Notes: generated by a model not told the origin, from the sequence alone. A stretch of DNA of 64,000 bases from Starkeya sp. ORNL1 (GCF_012971745.1 NZ_CP048834.1:1612001-1676000); one strand, 5' to 3'. Numbered from the stretch's first letter, positions 1-7,660 are shown. Numbers and translations: made by a program.

Positions 1-12
1 CGGATCAGCCAT
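1..12 (-). CDS. Start of an unidentified gene, cut by the window edge
   Basis: On the minus strand an ATG at 12-10 opens two bases after the TGA of the HEPN-like gene and reads M-A-D-P before the window ends. The tight spacing suggests a second gene of the same operon, which for HEPN proteins is often a nucleotidyltransferase partner. Only four codons are visible, so neither the product nor the reality of the gene can be judged here. Confidence 0.25.
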
Positions 13-14
13 CG

Positions 15-395
15 TCAGAACCCCTGCATGAGTCTAAGCACCCGCTCAGCGTCGGTGCGCCATTGGTCGACCTGAGCGGAGGGTGTGTACCCCGGGGCCG
101 TATAGCGGTCGTGCACCGACCAGCCCGCAAACAACCCAGACAGCACGGCCAGGATGCGCTGCCCCTTGAGACCCGACAAATTGGGAATCGCCGCGTCTCG
201 AAGGTCTCTTTTCACGTCTGGATCGAAGTGCTTGTTGGGCCGGCTGCCGTCTTCCTCTATGCAGACGGCCTTCACGGCGCACTCGCCGGCTATCCCATAA
301 TGGTGGCCGGCATTGTCTAGCCGAGCCTGTTCCCGCAAGAGCTCGGCGTCCTCGAAATGGCGATGCGCCGCGCTTAAATAATCTTCAGCCATCAT
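15..395 (-). CDS. HEPN-like domain protein
   Basis: Small soluble helical protein of about 126 residues. It shows the HEPN-type layout: an N-terminal stretch with AAHRHFEDAELL, a second helix with GIAGECAVKAVC, and a C-terminal WSVHDRY segment. I recognise the WSVxxRY pattern from small HEPN proteins of unknown function. The open frame continues upstream to 722, but that extension has no protein-like character, and the double ATG at 395/392 follows a GGATTGAGA stretch, so I start here. A further gene seems to begin 2 bp after the stop, which would fit a two-gene toxin-antitoxin-like operon. RNase or regulatory activity is possible for the family but cannot be read from the sequence. Confidence 0.6.
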   Translation of the reverse strand: MMAEDYLSAAHRHFEDAELLREQARLDNAGHHYGIAGECAVKAVCIEEDGSRPNKHFDPDVKRDLRDAAIPNLSGLKGQRILAVLSGLFAGWSVHDRYTAPGYTPSAQVDQWRTDAERVLRLMQGF

Positions 396-813
396 TCTCA
401 ATCCAGATTCTCGACCAAGGTAAAGGCACAGCCTGTAATCCGCTAGCTCGTCCGACAATTCGCACGTCTTTGCCCGATGCCCCATAGGGCATTCCGCGCG
501 TTGCAATGCACACGCGCCTCGAACTGAAGCGAACTCGGACTGCTGTCCAAAGAATTCGGGGACTGTCCAAAGACCGCAATTGGTCAGACATCGCCTTGGC
601 CCGTTGCTCTCGGGATTGCCTGAGAGAGGCCGTTTCAAACGTCGGCTATGGGTCATAAGCAGAAATCTAAGTACTATACGCGGTCCCCTAGCGAAATAGT
701 TGGTCGTGGCGTCTTTCAGCATTCAGAATATGGCTCGCCTTGAGCGCTGGTACCTTTCCCACAATCCATTTGTTAGCATCCAATCAACGCCGTAAAGTAA
801 CTGCGAACGTGTT
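396..813. other. Intergenic stretch without recognisable gene
   Basis: About 420 bp between the HEPN-like gene and the MBL gene fragment. Open frames run through it on the minus strand, but they lack ribosome binding sites and protein-like composition. Local A+T is somewhat higher than in the rest of the window. The last roughly 40 bases resemble the leader of the intact MBL gene at 4583. I see no RNA gene or clear promoter. Confidence 0.5.
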
Positions 814-1020
814 CTGGCCAGCAGCAGTCAGGTGGTTGATATGTGGCGACCGGTCGCTGGCGCATCTGGCGCCGAGATCTTCGCGCTTACCAACAAGCCG
901 CCGATCACCAATTCCAACGCCTACCTCATCCGCACGGCGACGCGCATCCTGATCATCGATCCCAGTACCGAGCCCGCCCAGATCGCGCGCATCAACGAAC
1001 TGGTGGCCGAGAGCCAGACA
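814..1020 (+). pseudogene. Truncated 5' copy of the MBL-fold gene at 4583
   Basis: Translation from a CTG at 814 gives LASSSQVVDMWRP and continues through ALTNKPPITNSNAYLIRT and RILIIDP to RINELVAES. This aligns residue for residue with the first about 66 residues of the intact MBL protein at 4583-6265. The similarity also covers about 40 bp of leader. At about 1018 it stops abruptly, before the HxHxDH metal-binding motif, and the frame then runs into unrelated sequence ending at 1125. The intact gene's first ATG is CTG here; a GTG at 832 and an ATG at 841 remain possible starts. I read it as a non-functional remnant of a duplication. Confidence 0.8.
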
Positions 1021-1121
1021 GCGGGCAGCCTGACGGCATATGAGCTGGGGGACGCGCGCGAGAAGTGTCGCTGGCCTGAGCGCGGGAGCGGCGTCCGGCA
1101 ACCCGGCGGGTGCGATCAGGG

Positions 1122-2699
1122 CTAGTGAACCGGCGGCCCGTTCAGCATCGACGAAAACACGCTCCGGCACGTCGCTCCGCCCTTCGGCATAACCGTAGTC
1201 TCCAGCATCACCGGCATCCGGCTCGCGCCCGAGGCCAGCAGCGCGCGCGCCTGCTTGGTGAGCTTCAGCTCCAGGATCAGCTTGCTGGCCTGGCGGAACT
1301 TCGTCACCGGGGCGCGGGCGAGTTGCAGGTCGCCTTCCAGCGCCACCAGCCGGGCGGTGCAGGCGGCGCCGGCCGAGCCCTCGCAGACGATCTTCACCAG
1401 GCCGTCCTTGGAGGCGTTCAGCTCCAGCCAGCCGCCGCCGACGGCGCAGGCGCGGGCCGGCGGGGGATCGAAGCGCGGCAGGTCGATGGGCGCGCGGCGG
1501 GTGGTGAAGTCCAGCGCTTCCGCGAGGTTCCTGGCGTGGCGGTCGCGCGTCGTCATCGGCTCCAGCCCCCAGCGCCACTCGATCATCTTCAGGATCGAGC
1601 AATGCTCATAAGGCCCCGAGGTCTCGACCTTGCGCGGCGCGAACGGGCCCATGGCGATGGCCGGCACCCGGAAGCCGAGGCGCTTCAGGTCCGGCAGCGG
1701 GCCCGAGCCCGCGAGCTTCGTATCGTCCTGGCAGGCGGGCGGCGGCACGTGATCGTAGAAGCCGCCATGCTCGTCGAAATTGAGCACGAACACCATGCGA
1801 TCCCATTGCGGGCTCGCCTTCAGTGTGTCGTGAACCTGGGCGAGGAAGCCCTCCGCCACCAGGAGATTGCCCCATGGGTGGTAATCGTTCGAGGTGCCCA
1901 TGTCCTCGGCGCGGTCGGTGTAGTCGGGATCGACGAACACCACATTTGCGAGCTTGCCGGCGCGCGCATCGGTCCAGAACTTCTCGATCGGATGGGAGAT
2001 GTCGTCATAGCGCTTGCTGGCGAACAGGCCGGTGACAGGGCTGTCGTGATAGTAATAGCCGGCGCTGAGGCCGGCCTCGCGCACCCGATCGAAGATCGAG
2101 GTGTTGATGAGCACCGGCCGGCGCTCGCCCGGCCGCGGGAAATCGCACCAGCCCTCGTCGAGCTGCGTGGTGCCGGTGAGCGCGAACAGCCGGTTCTCCC
2201 AGGTCGGCCCCATCATCGATGAGAAATAGGCATCGAACGTGGTGTAGCCCTTGGCGAGCGCGCTGAGGATCGGCAGTTCGTCCTCGCGGTAATAGCCGAT
2301 GGGAAACCTGTCGCCGACCTTGGCGGTCTTGAGGAAGCCGTCGCAGCGGCCTTCAGCATATTGCACGGCGATGCCGGGCCAGGTGTGGTCCGGATCATCA
2401 TAGGGGCAACCCTGGAAATCCGGCCCCAGCGGCCAGGTCTCGTGGGCGGCGCCGCTGGTGTCGAGGAAGGAGAGCCCCTGCTGGCGGCCATTGGCGCCGG
2501 GCAGCCAGCCCAGCACATGGTCGAAGGAGCGGTTCTCCATCATCAGCACCACGACGGTGTCGAACGGCGCATCGGCCGGCGCCGGCAGGCGGCTGCCGGC
2601 CTGCGGCGCCGTCTCGCCCACGGCGTGGGAAGCGGCGCCCATGGCGGCAAGGCCGCCGGCGAGGCCGACGAAACGCCGGCGCGTGTACTTGCGTGCCAT
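1122..2699 (-). CDS. Tat-exported phospholipase C / acid phosphatase-type phosphoesterase
   Basis: A 525-residue protein of the phosphoesterase family PF04185 (phospholipase C, AcpA). It is expected to hydrolyse phosphodiester or phosphomonoester bonds in the periplasm or outside the cell. The N terminus MARKYTRRRFVGLAGG is a twin-arginine signal. The nucleophile region VVLMMENRSFDHVLGW follows near residue 50, and a metal-binding segment NFDEHGGFYDHVPPP lies in the second half. The C-terminal about 110 residues resemble the beta-rich tail common in bacterial phospholipases C. I start at 2699, where GGTGGAGAG precedes the ATG; the longer frame to 2843 lacks a site. The lectin gene ends 47 bp upstream on the same strand, so the two may be co-transcribed. 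Substrate is not predictable. Confidence 0.9.
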   Translation of the reverse strand: MARKYTRRRFVGLAGGLAAMGAASHAVGETAPQAGSRLPAPADAPFDTVVVLMMENRSFDHVLGWLPGANGRQQGLSFLDTSGAAHETWPLGPDFQGCPYDDPDHTWPGIAVQYAEGRCDGFLKTAKVGDRFPIGYYREDELPILSALAKGYTTFDAYFSSMMGPTWENRLFALTGTTQLDEGWCDFPRPGERRPVLINTSIFDRVREAGLSAGYYYHDSPVTGLFASKRYDDISHPIEKFWTDARAGKLANVVFVDPDYTDRAEDMGTSNDYHPWGNLLVAEGFLAQVHDTLKASPQWDRMVFVLNFDEHGGFYDHVPPPACQDDTKLAGSGPLPDLKRLGFRVPAIAMGPFAPRKVETSGPYEHCSILKMIEWRWGLEPMTTRDRHARNLAEALDFTTRRAPIDLPRFDPPPARACAVGGGWLELNASKDGLVKIVCEGSAGAACTARLVALEGDLQLARAPVTKFRQASKLILELKLTKQARALLASGASRMPVMLETTVMPKGGATCRSVFSSMLNGPPVH

Positions 2700-2746
2700 C
2701 TCTCCACCTCGCCTGTCAGTCTGCCATTCAGGATGAACGGGCGAGG

Positions 2747-3136
2747 CTAGCGCATGATGCAGTCGCAGGCGGAGCGCGCGGCGCCGGTGTGGCGCCAGTT
2801 GCCGTCCCACTTGCCGTTGCCGCAGACGCGCGGACACTTCCACTTGGCGTCGCCATCATTCCAGATCACTCCGGCATCGACGGTTTGCTTGCGGGGCCCG
2901 CGCTCGCTCCAGTTCCGCCCGCCCTTGCCCTTCCCTTTGCAGAAGCACACCGAGTTGCGGCCCATCTCCACGGTCTTCCAGTTGCCGTCCCAGCCGTCGC
3001 GCCCGCAGGTGCTCGGGCATTTGCGCTGGGCGTCCATGTCGTTCCAGATCGGCCCGGCGGATTGCCAGTCGGCGCGGGCCGGCGCCGTGTGAAGCGCAAG
3101 CACGGCAAGCATCAAGACGATGGCCCTGATCAGCAT
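2747..3136 (-). CDS. Secreted mannan-binding lectin family protein, copy 1
   Basis: A 129-residue protein with a signal peptide (MLIRAIVLMLAVLALHTAP, cleavage near ARA-DW) followed by two tandem units of about 45 residues. Each unit has the pattern AGxIWNDxDAxxKCPxxCG, then WDGNW, then a C-x-C end (CFC and CDC). This resembles the Microcystis viridis lectin fold (PF12151) in its cysteine-containing proteobacterial form, so carbohydrate binding outside the cytoplasm is the likely role. The start has GGGGAGAGG just upstream. A paralogue lies directly upstream at 3301-3714, with similar leader sequence. The six cysteines suggest disulphides and export to an oxidising compartment. Confidence 0.8.
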   Translation of the reverse strand: MLIRAIVLMLAVLALHTAPARADWQSAGPIWNDMDAQRKCPSTCGRDGWDGNWKTVEMGRNSVCFCKGKGKGGRNWSERGPRKQTVDAGVIWNDGDAKWKCPRVCGNGKWDGNWRHTGAARSACDCIMR

Positions 3137-3262
3137 GGTTCCTCTCCCCTGTCGGACGTGTGTCGCCGACTTTTCCGGATGTGCTGCACGTATCGCGCGC
3201 CGGCCCGCCGCATCGGCGAGCCGGATGGGGCTAGCCTGGAGGCAGATTGTTGCACCAGGATT
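3137..3262 (-). promoter_or_regulatory. Duplicated leader/promoter block of lectin copy 1
   Basis: On the + strand the block CCGGATGTGCTGCACGT (3175-3191) lies 39 bp upstream of the start of copy 1, and GCAGATTGTTGCACCAGGA lies about 106 bp upstream. The same two blocks, at nearly the same distances (41 and 107 bp), precede lectin copy 2. Conservation in two places outside the coding region suggests promoter or operator function, though a recent duplication alone could also explain it. Confidence 0.5.
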
Positions 3263-3300
3263 TGATGGTGGCCGGCCTCGCCGGTCGGCCGGCCCGCCGT

Positions 3301-3714
3301 TCAGATCGGATGGAATTCGCGGGGGTAGCGCCAGGAGCAGCCGCAGGTGGCGCGGTCACGACCCATGCGGTGCCAGCTGCCATCCCATGTGCCCGCGCCG
3401 CAGGCGCCCGGGCAGATCATCTGCGCCTCGAGGCGGCTCCGGATCGGGTCGGTCTCGATGCAGATCCTCGGTCCGCGAGGATTGGCGGCCAGCCAGTTGT
3501 CGTGGCGCCTGCCCTTGCACAGGCAGACGGAGCTGTGGCCCGCCTCCACCAGCTTCCAGCTGCCCTGCCAGCCGACACGCCCGCACACCTGCGGGCATGT
3601 GTGCCGGGCTTGCGCGTCGTTCCAGACCTGCCCGGCGGGTCGCCATTCGGCGCGGGCCGGCAGGGTGTAAAGCGCAAGCATGGCAAGCACTAAGATGACG
3701 GCCCTCATCAACAT
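3301..3714 (-). CDS. Secreted mannan-binding lectin family protein, copy 2
   Basis: A 137-residue paralogue of the neighbouring lectin. It has a signal peptide (MLMRAVILVLAMLALYTLP, cleavage near ARA-EW) and two repeat units: the first with AGQVWNDAQARHTCPQVCG, the second with RSRLEAQMICPGACG and ending CGC. WQGSW and WDGSW replace the WDGNW of copy 1. I choose the ATG at 3714 because AGGGAG precedes it by about nine bases; the frame upstream to 4011 runs into a palindromic repeat and is not coding. The second unit has lost the W-N-D sequence seen in the other three units, so its sugar site may be weaker or changed. Confidence 0.78.
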   Translation of the reverse strand: MLMRAVILVLAMLALYTLPARAEWRPAGQVWNDAQARHTCPQVCGRVGWQGSWKLVEAGHSSVCLCKGRRHDNWLAANPRGPRICIETDPIRSRLEAQMICPGACGAGTWDGSWHRMGRDRATCGCSWRYPREFHPI

Positions 3715-3840
3715 GGTGCGTCTCCCTGGCGGGCGCGCGTGACGCCGGCCTTTCCCGGATGTGCTGCACGTCTGGCGAACCGGCGCCGGGTCGGTTTCCC
3801 GGCACGCGGCTACCCTAGAGGAAGACTGTTGTACCATGAA
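3715..3840 (-). promoter_or_regulatory. Duplicated leader/promoter block of lectin copy 2
   Basis: Counterpart of the block at 3137-3262. CCGGATGTGCTGCACGT recurs at 3755-3771 and a GAAGACTGTTGTACCATGA version of the distal block at about 3821-3839. No classical -35/-10 pair is obvious. The conserved spacing argues for a functional upstream region. Confidence 0.5.
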
Positions 3841-3907
3841 TCGGGTGCGGCTGGATGGGGTTGCAGACTGGGGTGATGGGCTGAATCCCCATTTCAATAT
3901 CGGAACG

Positions 3908-4024
3908 ACCTCATCCTGAGGTGCCCAGGCGCAGCCTGGGCCTCGAAGGATGCTCGTCAGCGATGCCCGTTCCCCTGCTTCAGCATCCTTCGAGGCTCGC
4001 TTCGCTCGCACCTCAGGATGAGGT
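3908..4024. repeat. Long palindromic intergenic repeat, family A copy 1
   Basis: The outer arms ACCTCATCCTGAGGTGC and GCACCTCAGGATGAGGT are exact inverted copies. The inner arms CCTCGAAGGATGCT and AGCATCCTTCGAGG also pair, so the whole 117-bp element can fold into one long cruciform or hairpin with side loops. Two further copies lie at 55229-55348 and 61609-61723. It sits between the lectin promoter and the META-domain gene. Confidence 0.9.
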
Positions 4025-4077
4025 GGTTAGTTTTGAGTCAGCCTCGGGATGGCGTGTTCTACTCGCTGAGGACGCCG

Positions 4078-4497
4078 CTACATCCGCGCGAGCACTACGA
4101 GGGTCTCGCCCTTGGCGCCGAGCAGCACGAGCTTGTGGCGCACCGTATCGATGCGCCAGCTGCGCACCGCTTCGAGCGCGGCGAGGAATTTGCGCTCCTG
4201 GTCCATCACCGCGGGCGAGCAGGCCATGCGGGTGGTGGCGAGCGGACCGAGGGTGATCGTGGCGCCCTCGACGCGCGCCTTGCCCATGATGCGGTTGCAG
4301 CCGCCGGTGCCGCTGATCCGCCCATCACCGGCGATCTCCAGCACGCTCTGCAAATAGTCGATGACGCCGCCGCCGCGAATGTCCTCCGCCAGCCAGCGGC
4401 CCGCGGGCGAGGTCGGCGAAGCCGCCACGGCCGTGCCCGCCGGCAGCACGAGCGCGGCGATGAGCGGCAGCAGGATGTGCGACGCGCCTTGTTTCAT
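4078..4497 (-). CDS. META/HslJ-domain secreted protein
   Basis: A 139-residue protein with a signal peptide (MKQGASHILLPLIAALVLP) and one META domain (HslJ/DUF306 type). Typical family motifs are visible: GRWLAEDI at the start of the domain, GTGGCNRIMG in the middle, and GPLATTRMACSP followed by ERKFLAAL. Family members are periplasmic or outer-membrane-associated proteins, some linked to heat-shock or novobiocin resistance, with no defined reaction. The start at 4497 is chosen because GGGAGG lies eight bases upstream and a good signal peptide begins there; the frame to 4548 adds 17 unlikely residues. The gene is divergent from the MBL gene at 4583. Confidence 0.82.
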   Translation of the reverse strand: MKQGASHILLPLIAALVLPAGTAVAASPTSPAGRWLAEDIRGGGVIDYLQSVLEIAGDGRISGTGGCNRIMGKARVEGATITLGPLATTRMACSPAVMDQERKFLAALEAVRSWRIDTVRHKLVLLGAKGETLVVLARM

Positions 4498-4582
4498 GAG
4501 CCGGCCTCCCGCCTGCCGCATTGGAACAGCCTTGCCATTTGTAGCCATCCGGCGTGCCGCTTAAGATGACCTGTATTCGTCA

Positions 4583-6265
4583 ATGGCCAGTAGTATTCAG
4601 GTAGTTCCGATGTGGCGACCGATCGCCGGCGCGCCGGGCGCAGAAATCTTCGCGATCACCAGCAAGCCATCGATCACCAATTCGAACGCCTATATTGTCC
4701 GCACGCCCGCTCGCATCCTGATCATCGACCCCGGTGCGGAGAAACCACAGGTCGAACGCATCAATGAGCTGGTGGCGGAAAGCCTGGCGGGTGGCGCGCG
4801 GGAGGTGTCGCTGCTGCTCACCCACGCCCATCTCGATCATTTCCGCGCCGTGGAACATCTCGATCCCGGCGGCGTGCGGCCATGGACGCTGGTGCACGCC
4901 GAGGGCGCCCGCGCGATCCGCAGGAAGGACCGGCACCACACGCTCGCCATCCTCTACCGCAACGCCGTGATCCCCGACCTCGCCATCGACGACGTGTTCT
5001 TCGGCGCCACGCCGCCCGTCGGCGGGCGACGTCGGGTTGAGATGATCGGGGCCAGCCGGACCACCATCGAGAGCTTCGAGATCGCACCCGGCATCGAGCT
5101 CGACGTCTATCCGACACCGGGACATTCCACCCGCAGCGTGTCGTTCCGCATCGGCCGCGAACTCATCATCGGCGATGTCCCGTTCGGGGCGAGCCCCGGG
5201 CTCGCCGGCTTGAGCGGATGGAGCAGCGAGGCATTGCGCAGTTCCACCCAGACGATCCGCGACCTCATCGCCGCGCACCGGATCGAGATGTGCTGGCCCG
5301 GCCATGGGCGCCCGCTTGCGGGAGAGGAAGCGGCCGGGCTGCTCGCCGATGTCGAGCGGCAGCTCGGCGACCTCGGCGAGATCGTGCGGATCGACGAGGA
5401 GCGCATCACGCTGCTGCGCCAGTTCGCCATCGAGCTGCTGCGCGAGATCGAACGCCTGATGGCGCTGGTGGGCGCGCGCCTGCTGCTGGCGGCGAGCCAT
5501 CTCGAGCAATTGGAGGAATCGGAGGAGGCGTCACGGCTCGCTGACGCGATCGACTTCGACGGGATCGACGCGCTGCTGGCGGAGTTCCGCGATTTTGCGC
5601 GGGCCTTCGAGCGCGGCGAGCAGCCCGAATTGTCCGTGGCCATGAAGGCGGGCGCGACGGTGGGACGGATCGCGCGCGCGGTGGAGAGCTTCCAGCCGGT
5701 CGGAAGCCGGCACGGCACCATGGTCGGGCGCATCGACTATCTGATCGATGCATTCCTCCAGGCAATCCGCGGGCTGGTGTTTCCGGTGCCGACCACGACG
5801 ACCGACCTCGCCGAGCTGGTGCGCCAGACCCTCGCGCGCGAACAGGCCCCGGCGCATGGCGCCGACGAATTCCTGGAAGCGGCGGACGATCCGCACGGCT
5901 TCGGCCATATGCTGGCCGACAATCTGATGTCGTCGCACGCCTTGCGCCATTGCGAGGTGCAGCTTCACGCACCGGCGGGCGAAGTGCTCGCGGAGATAGA
6001 TGCGGTGGCGTTCCAGATGGTGCTGCTGTCCACGCTGGAGACCCTCGCCGCGCATGGCGACGGGCCCTCGCTCGCTATCGAGATATTCCGCGACGATGCG
6101 GCTGCCGTGCTGCGGGTCAGCTCCGGTGCACCACCGGCAATCCCGCCCATCCGAGCGGCGCTCTATCATCGCGCGATGAAGCGGATGCAGGGCACCTACC
6201 GTGTCAGCGCGGAGCATGTGACGCTCACGACGATCGCCGTCCGGAACGAGCAAGGGAACGCCTGA
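4583..6265 (+). CDS. MBL-fold hydrolase fused to a degenerate histidine-kinase-like module
   Basis: A 560-residue cytoplasmic protein. Residues 20-245 form a metallo-beta-lactamase fold with all metal ligands visible: HAHLDH at 81-86, His181 in PTPGHSTRS, Asp198 in IIGDVP and His241 in PGHGRP. Residues 250-345 are a long helical stretch. Residues 380-515 resemble a histidine-kinase core: a helical MVGRIDYLIDAF, then DLAELVRQTL, then EIDAVAFQMVLLSTLETLA where a kinase would have its N-box, but the Asn and the glycine boxes are missing. ATP binding is therefore unlikely and the tail is probably a dimerisation or sensing module. ATG 4583 is the first start; ATG 4610 (MWRP) has the better site AGGTAG. 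The truncated copy at 814-1020 matches its 5' end. Substrate unknown. Confidence 0.8.
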   Translation: MASSIQVVPMWRPIAGAPGAEIFAITSKPSITNSNAYIVRTPARILIIDPGAEKPQVERINELVAESLAGGAREVSLLLTHAHLDHFRAVEHLDPGGVRPWTLVHAEGARAIRRKDRHHTLAILYRNAVIPDLAIDDVFFGATPPVGGRRRVEMIGASRTTIESFEIAPGIELDVYPTPGHSTRSVSFRIGRELIIGDVPFGASPGLAGLSGWSSEALRSSTQTIRDLIAAHRIEMCWPGHGRPLAGEEAAGLLADVERQLGDLGEIVRIDEERITLLRQFAIELLREIERLMALVGARLLLAASHLEQLEESEEASRLADAIDFDGIDALLAEFRDFARAFERGEQPELSVAMKAGATVGRIARAVESFQPVGSRHGTMVGRIDYLIDAFLQAIRGLVFPVPTTTTDLAELVRQTLAREQAPAHGADEFLEAADDPHGFGHMLADNLMSSHALRHCEVQLHAPAGEVLAEIDAVAFQMVLLSTLETLAAHGDGPSLAIEIFRDDAAAVLRVSSGAPPAIPPIRAALYHRAMKRMQGTYRVSAEHVTLTTIAVRNEQGNA

Positions 6266-6292
6266 CGCCGCCGGGCCGGCAGCGCGGGCGCC

Positions 6293-6601
6293 TCAGTGCC
6301 GGCCGCCGCCACCGTGCGAGCTGCCGCTGTGCGACGAGCTGCTGTCGGCCGAACTGCTGCTGGCCGAGCTGTCATGAGCATTGCCGTCGCGAGCGCCGTC
6401 GCCATGATGGTGGTGCTGGTTTTCGCCGGACTGCTGCCTGATGGCCATACTGCCATTGGCCGCCATCCATGAAGTCATATCGTTCGCCTGGTATTGCGGC
6501 TGCACAGGCGCGCCACCCATTGAGGCGGCGTCGGCGCTGGAGATGGCGGCACCGGCGATCAGGCCGGAGAGGAGAAGGACTGAAAGGGTCTTGCTATGCA
6601 T
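6293..6601 (-). CDS. Small secreted His/Ser/Gly-rich protein, paralogue 1 of 3
   Basis: A 102-residue protein with a signal peptide (LSVLLLSGLIAGAAISSADA). The mature part contains the family mark WMAANGSMAI, then a low-complexity tail rich in His, Ser and Asp that ends in SSHGGGGRH. Two paralogues follow upstream at 6886-7140 and 7364-7627. The three share the signal-peptide sequence, a W-(M/L)-A-A-N motif and a glycine/histidine/arginine end. The start at 6601 has GGGAG upstream and MHSKTLS matches the paralogues' MYVKTLS and MHVKHLS. I do not recognise the family. The histidine-rich tail could bind metal, but that is a guess. The gene converges on the MBL gene, 27 bp away. Confidence 0.65.
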   Translation of the reverse strand: MHSKTLSVLLLSGLIAGAAISSADAASMGGAPVQPQYQANDMTSWMAANGSMAIRQQSGENQHHHHGDGARDGNAHDSSASSSSADSSSSHSGSSHGGGGRH

Positions 6602-6727
6602 GAACTTCACTCCCAATTGCGCCGGCTCCCGCGGAGCTGCGGCGCCTTTCGGACTGAAGCTATGCATTTGAATCCGATGCCGAAATCAGACGTACATATA
6701 GGAGGATAGGCGATGCGTTCGCTCGCT

Positions 6728-6743
6728 CCATACGGGTGTATGG
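6728..6743. promoter_or_regulatory. Palindrome upstream of small secreted gene 1
   Basis: CCATAC-N4-GTATGG, a perfect 6-bp inverted repeat, lies 127 bp upstream of the start codon at 6601. Equivalent sites lie upstream of the two paralogues. The regions between this palindrome and the start codons of genes 1 and 2 also share shorter blocks such as ATCGCCTA and CATAGCTT. Likely an operator or activator site; the regulator is unknown. Confidence 0.55.
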
Positions 6744-6885
6744 GCAGGCGGCCCGGCATCGTGATCCCGCGCCCGAAGAATGCCGACCGTCAAGGGATGG
6801 TGGCTCGGCGGTCTGCATTCTTCAAGGCACGCACCCCATCCGCGGTCAGCCGGATGGCCAACTGGTGAGGTCGCGGGTGAGATGC

Positions 6886-7140
6886 TCAGCGACGGCCGCC
6901 GCCGTGACCGCTGTGGCCCTCGTGGACGCCATCGCCATGGCTGAATTCATGGGCGCCCTGGTCGTAGCCGGACTGCAGGTCGATGGCGGTCTGGCCATTG
7001 GCGGCGAGCCACGAATCGAAGGGGTTCACCTGGGTCTGCTGAATCGGCACCCGGCGCAGCGTGGCGGCATCGGCGGTGGAAACGGCGGCGCCGGCGACCA
7101 GGCCGGACACCAGGAGGATTGAAAGGGTCTTGACGTACAT
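6886..7140 (-). CDS. Small secreted His/Gly-rich protein, paralogue 2 of 3
   Basis: An 84-residue protein: signal peptide (KTLSILLVSGLVAGAAV, cleavage near ADA), then ATLRRVPIQQTQ, the family motif WLAANGQTAI, and a tail with HEFSHGDGVHEGHSGHGGG. The start at 7140 has AGGAGAG eight bases upstream and corresponds to the paralogues' starts; the open frame upstream to 7281 covers the promoter region. The tail carries several His-Gly pairs but no Ser run, unlike paralogue 1. Function unknown. Confidence 0.65.
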   Translation of the reverse strand: MYVKTLSILLVSGLVAGAAVSTADAATLRRVPIQQTQVNPFDSWLAANGQTAIDLQSGYDQGAHEFSHGDGVHEGHSGHGGGRR

Positions 7141-7262
7141 GGTCGTCTCTCCTGTCAGCACCGCGGGTTGCGGTGATTTGGTGACGACCAAGCTATGGCT
7201 CTGAAGGCAATACAGAAATTGAACGAGCATATGGTCCGCTAGGCGATCCGGCGCGCTGTCCG

Positions 7263-7276
7263 CATACTCTGGTATG
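7263..7276. promoter_or_regulatory. Palindrome upstream of small secreted gene 2
   Basis: CATAC-N4-GTATG lies 123 bp upstream of the start at 7140, almost the same distance as at gene 1. The N4 bases differ (TCTG here), which supports selection on the arms rather than simple copying. Confidence 0.55.
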
Positions 7277-7285
7277 GGCATGTCC

Positions 7286-7340
7286 GTCCGTCATGGCCGG
7301 GCAAAGGGACCTCAAGCCGCTTTGCCCGGGGATGACGGAC
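7286..7340. repeat. Palindromic intergenic repeat, family B copy 1
   Basis: About 21-bp arms, GTCCGTCATGGCCGGGCAAAG at the left with its near-exact complement ending in GGGGATGACGGAC at the right, separated by 13 bp. It is the short form of the GTCATCCCCGG repeat family seen at 49150, 59405/60749 and 62928. It sits just upstream of the palindrome of small secreted gene 2 and downstream of gene 3, so it may also end transcription of gene 3. Confidence 0.8.
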
Positions 7341-7363
7341 GATCTATCGGCTACGCGTCAGGC

Positions 7364-7627
7364 TCAGCGCCGGCCGCCGTGCCCGCCGCCATGGCCAGTG
7401 TCGTGAGTCGGATGACCTCCAAGGCTGCCGCCGTCATCGGAAGCGGAGGCATCGGGCTCCTGCTCGATGGCCCTGTTGGTATTGGCCGCCATCCAGGGAT
7501 CGACGATATAGCCGCCATGGTGCCCCGCCTGCGGCACGTAGCGCAGCGGCGCTGCACTGGCACTGGAGACGGCACCAGCGGCGATCAGGCCGGAGACGAG
7601 CAGGATCGAGAGGTGCTTCACATGCAT
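7364..7627 (-). CDS. Small secreted His/Gly-rich protein, paralogue 3 of 3
   Basis: An 87-residue protein: signal peptide (LSILLVSGLIAAGAV, cleavage near ASA), then APLRYVPQAGHHGGY, the family motif WMAANTNRAI, an acidic patch, and a tail GHGGGHGGRR. AGGGAG precedes the ATG at 7627. It is the most divergent of the three and uses more acidic residues before the tail. Like its paralogues it has no recognised domain. Confidence 0.65.
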   Translation of the reverse strand: MHVKHLSILLVSGLIAAGAVSSASAAPLRYVPQAGHHGGYIVDPWMAANTNRAIEQEPDASASDDGGSLGGHPTHDTGHGGGHGGRR

Positions 7628-7660
7628 TGTCGTTACTCCCTGTCCACACCGGCTCCTGCG

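Noticed and set aside
396..722. N-terminal extension of the HEPN-like gene
   Set aside because: The residues do not resemble any domain and a double ATG with upstream purine-rich site begins the recognisable part.
832..1125. 98-codon frame as an independent small gene
   Set aside because: Its first part is a truncated copy of the MBL gene and the rest is unrelated Arg-rich sequence; no metal-binding motif remains.
3908..4024. CRISPR-like repeat
   Set aside because: The element is a single palindrome, not a series of direct repeats with unique spacers; the other copies lie tens of kilobases away.
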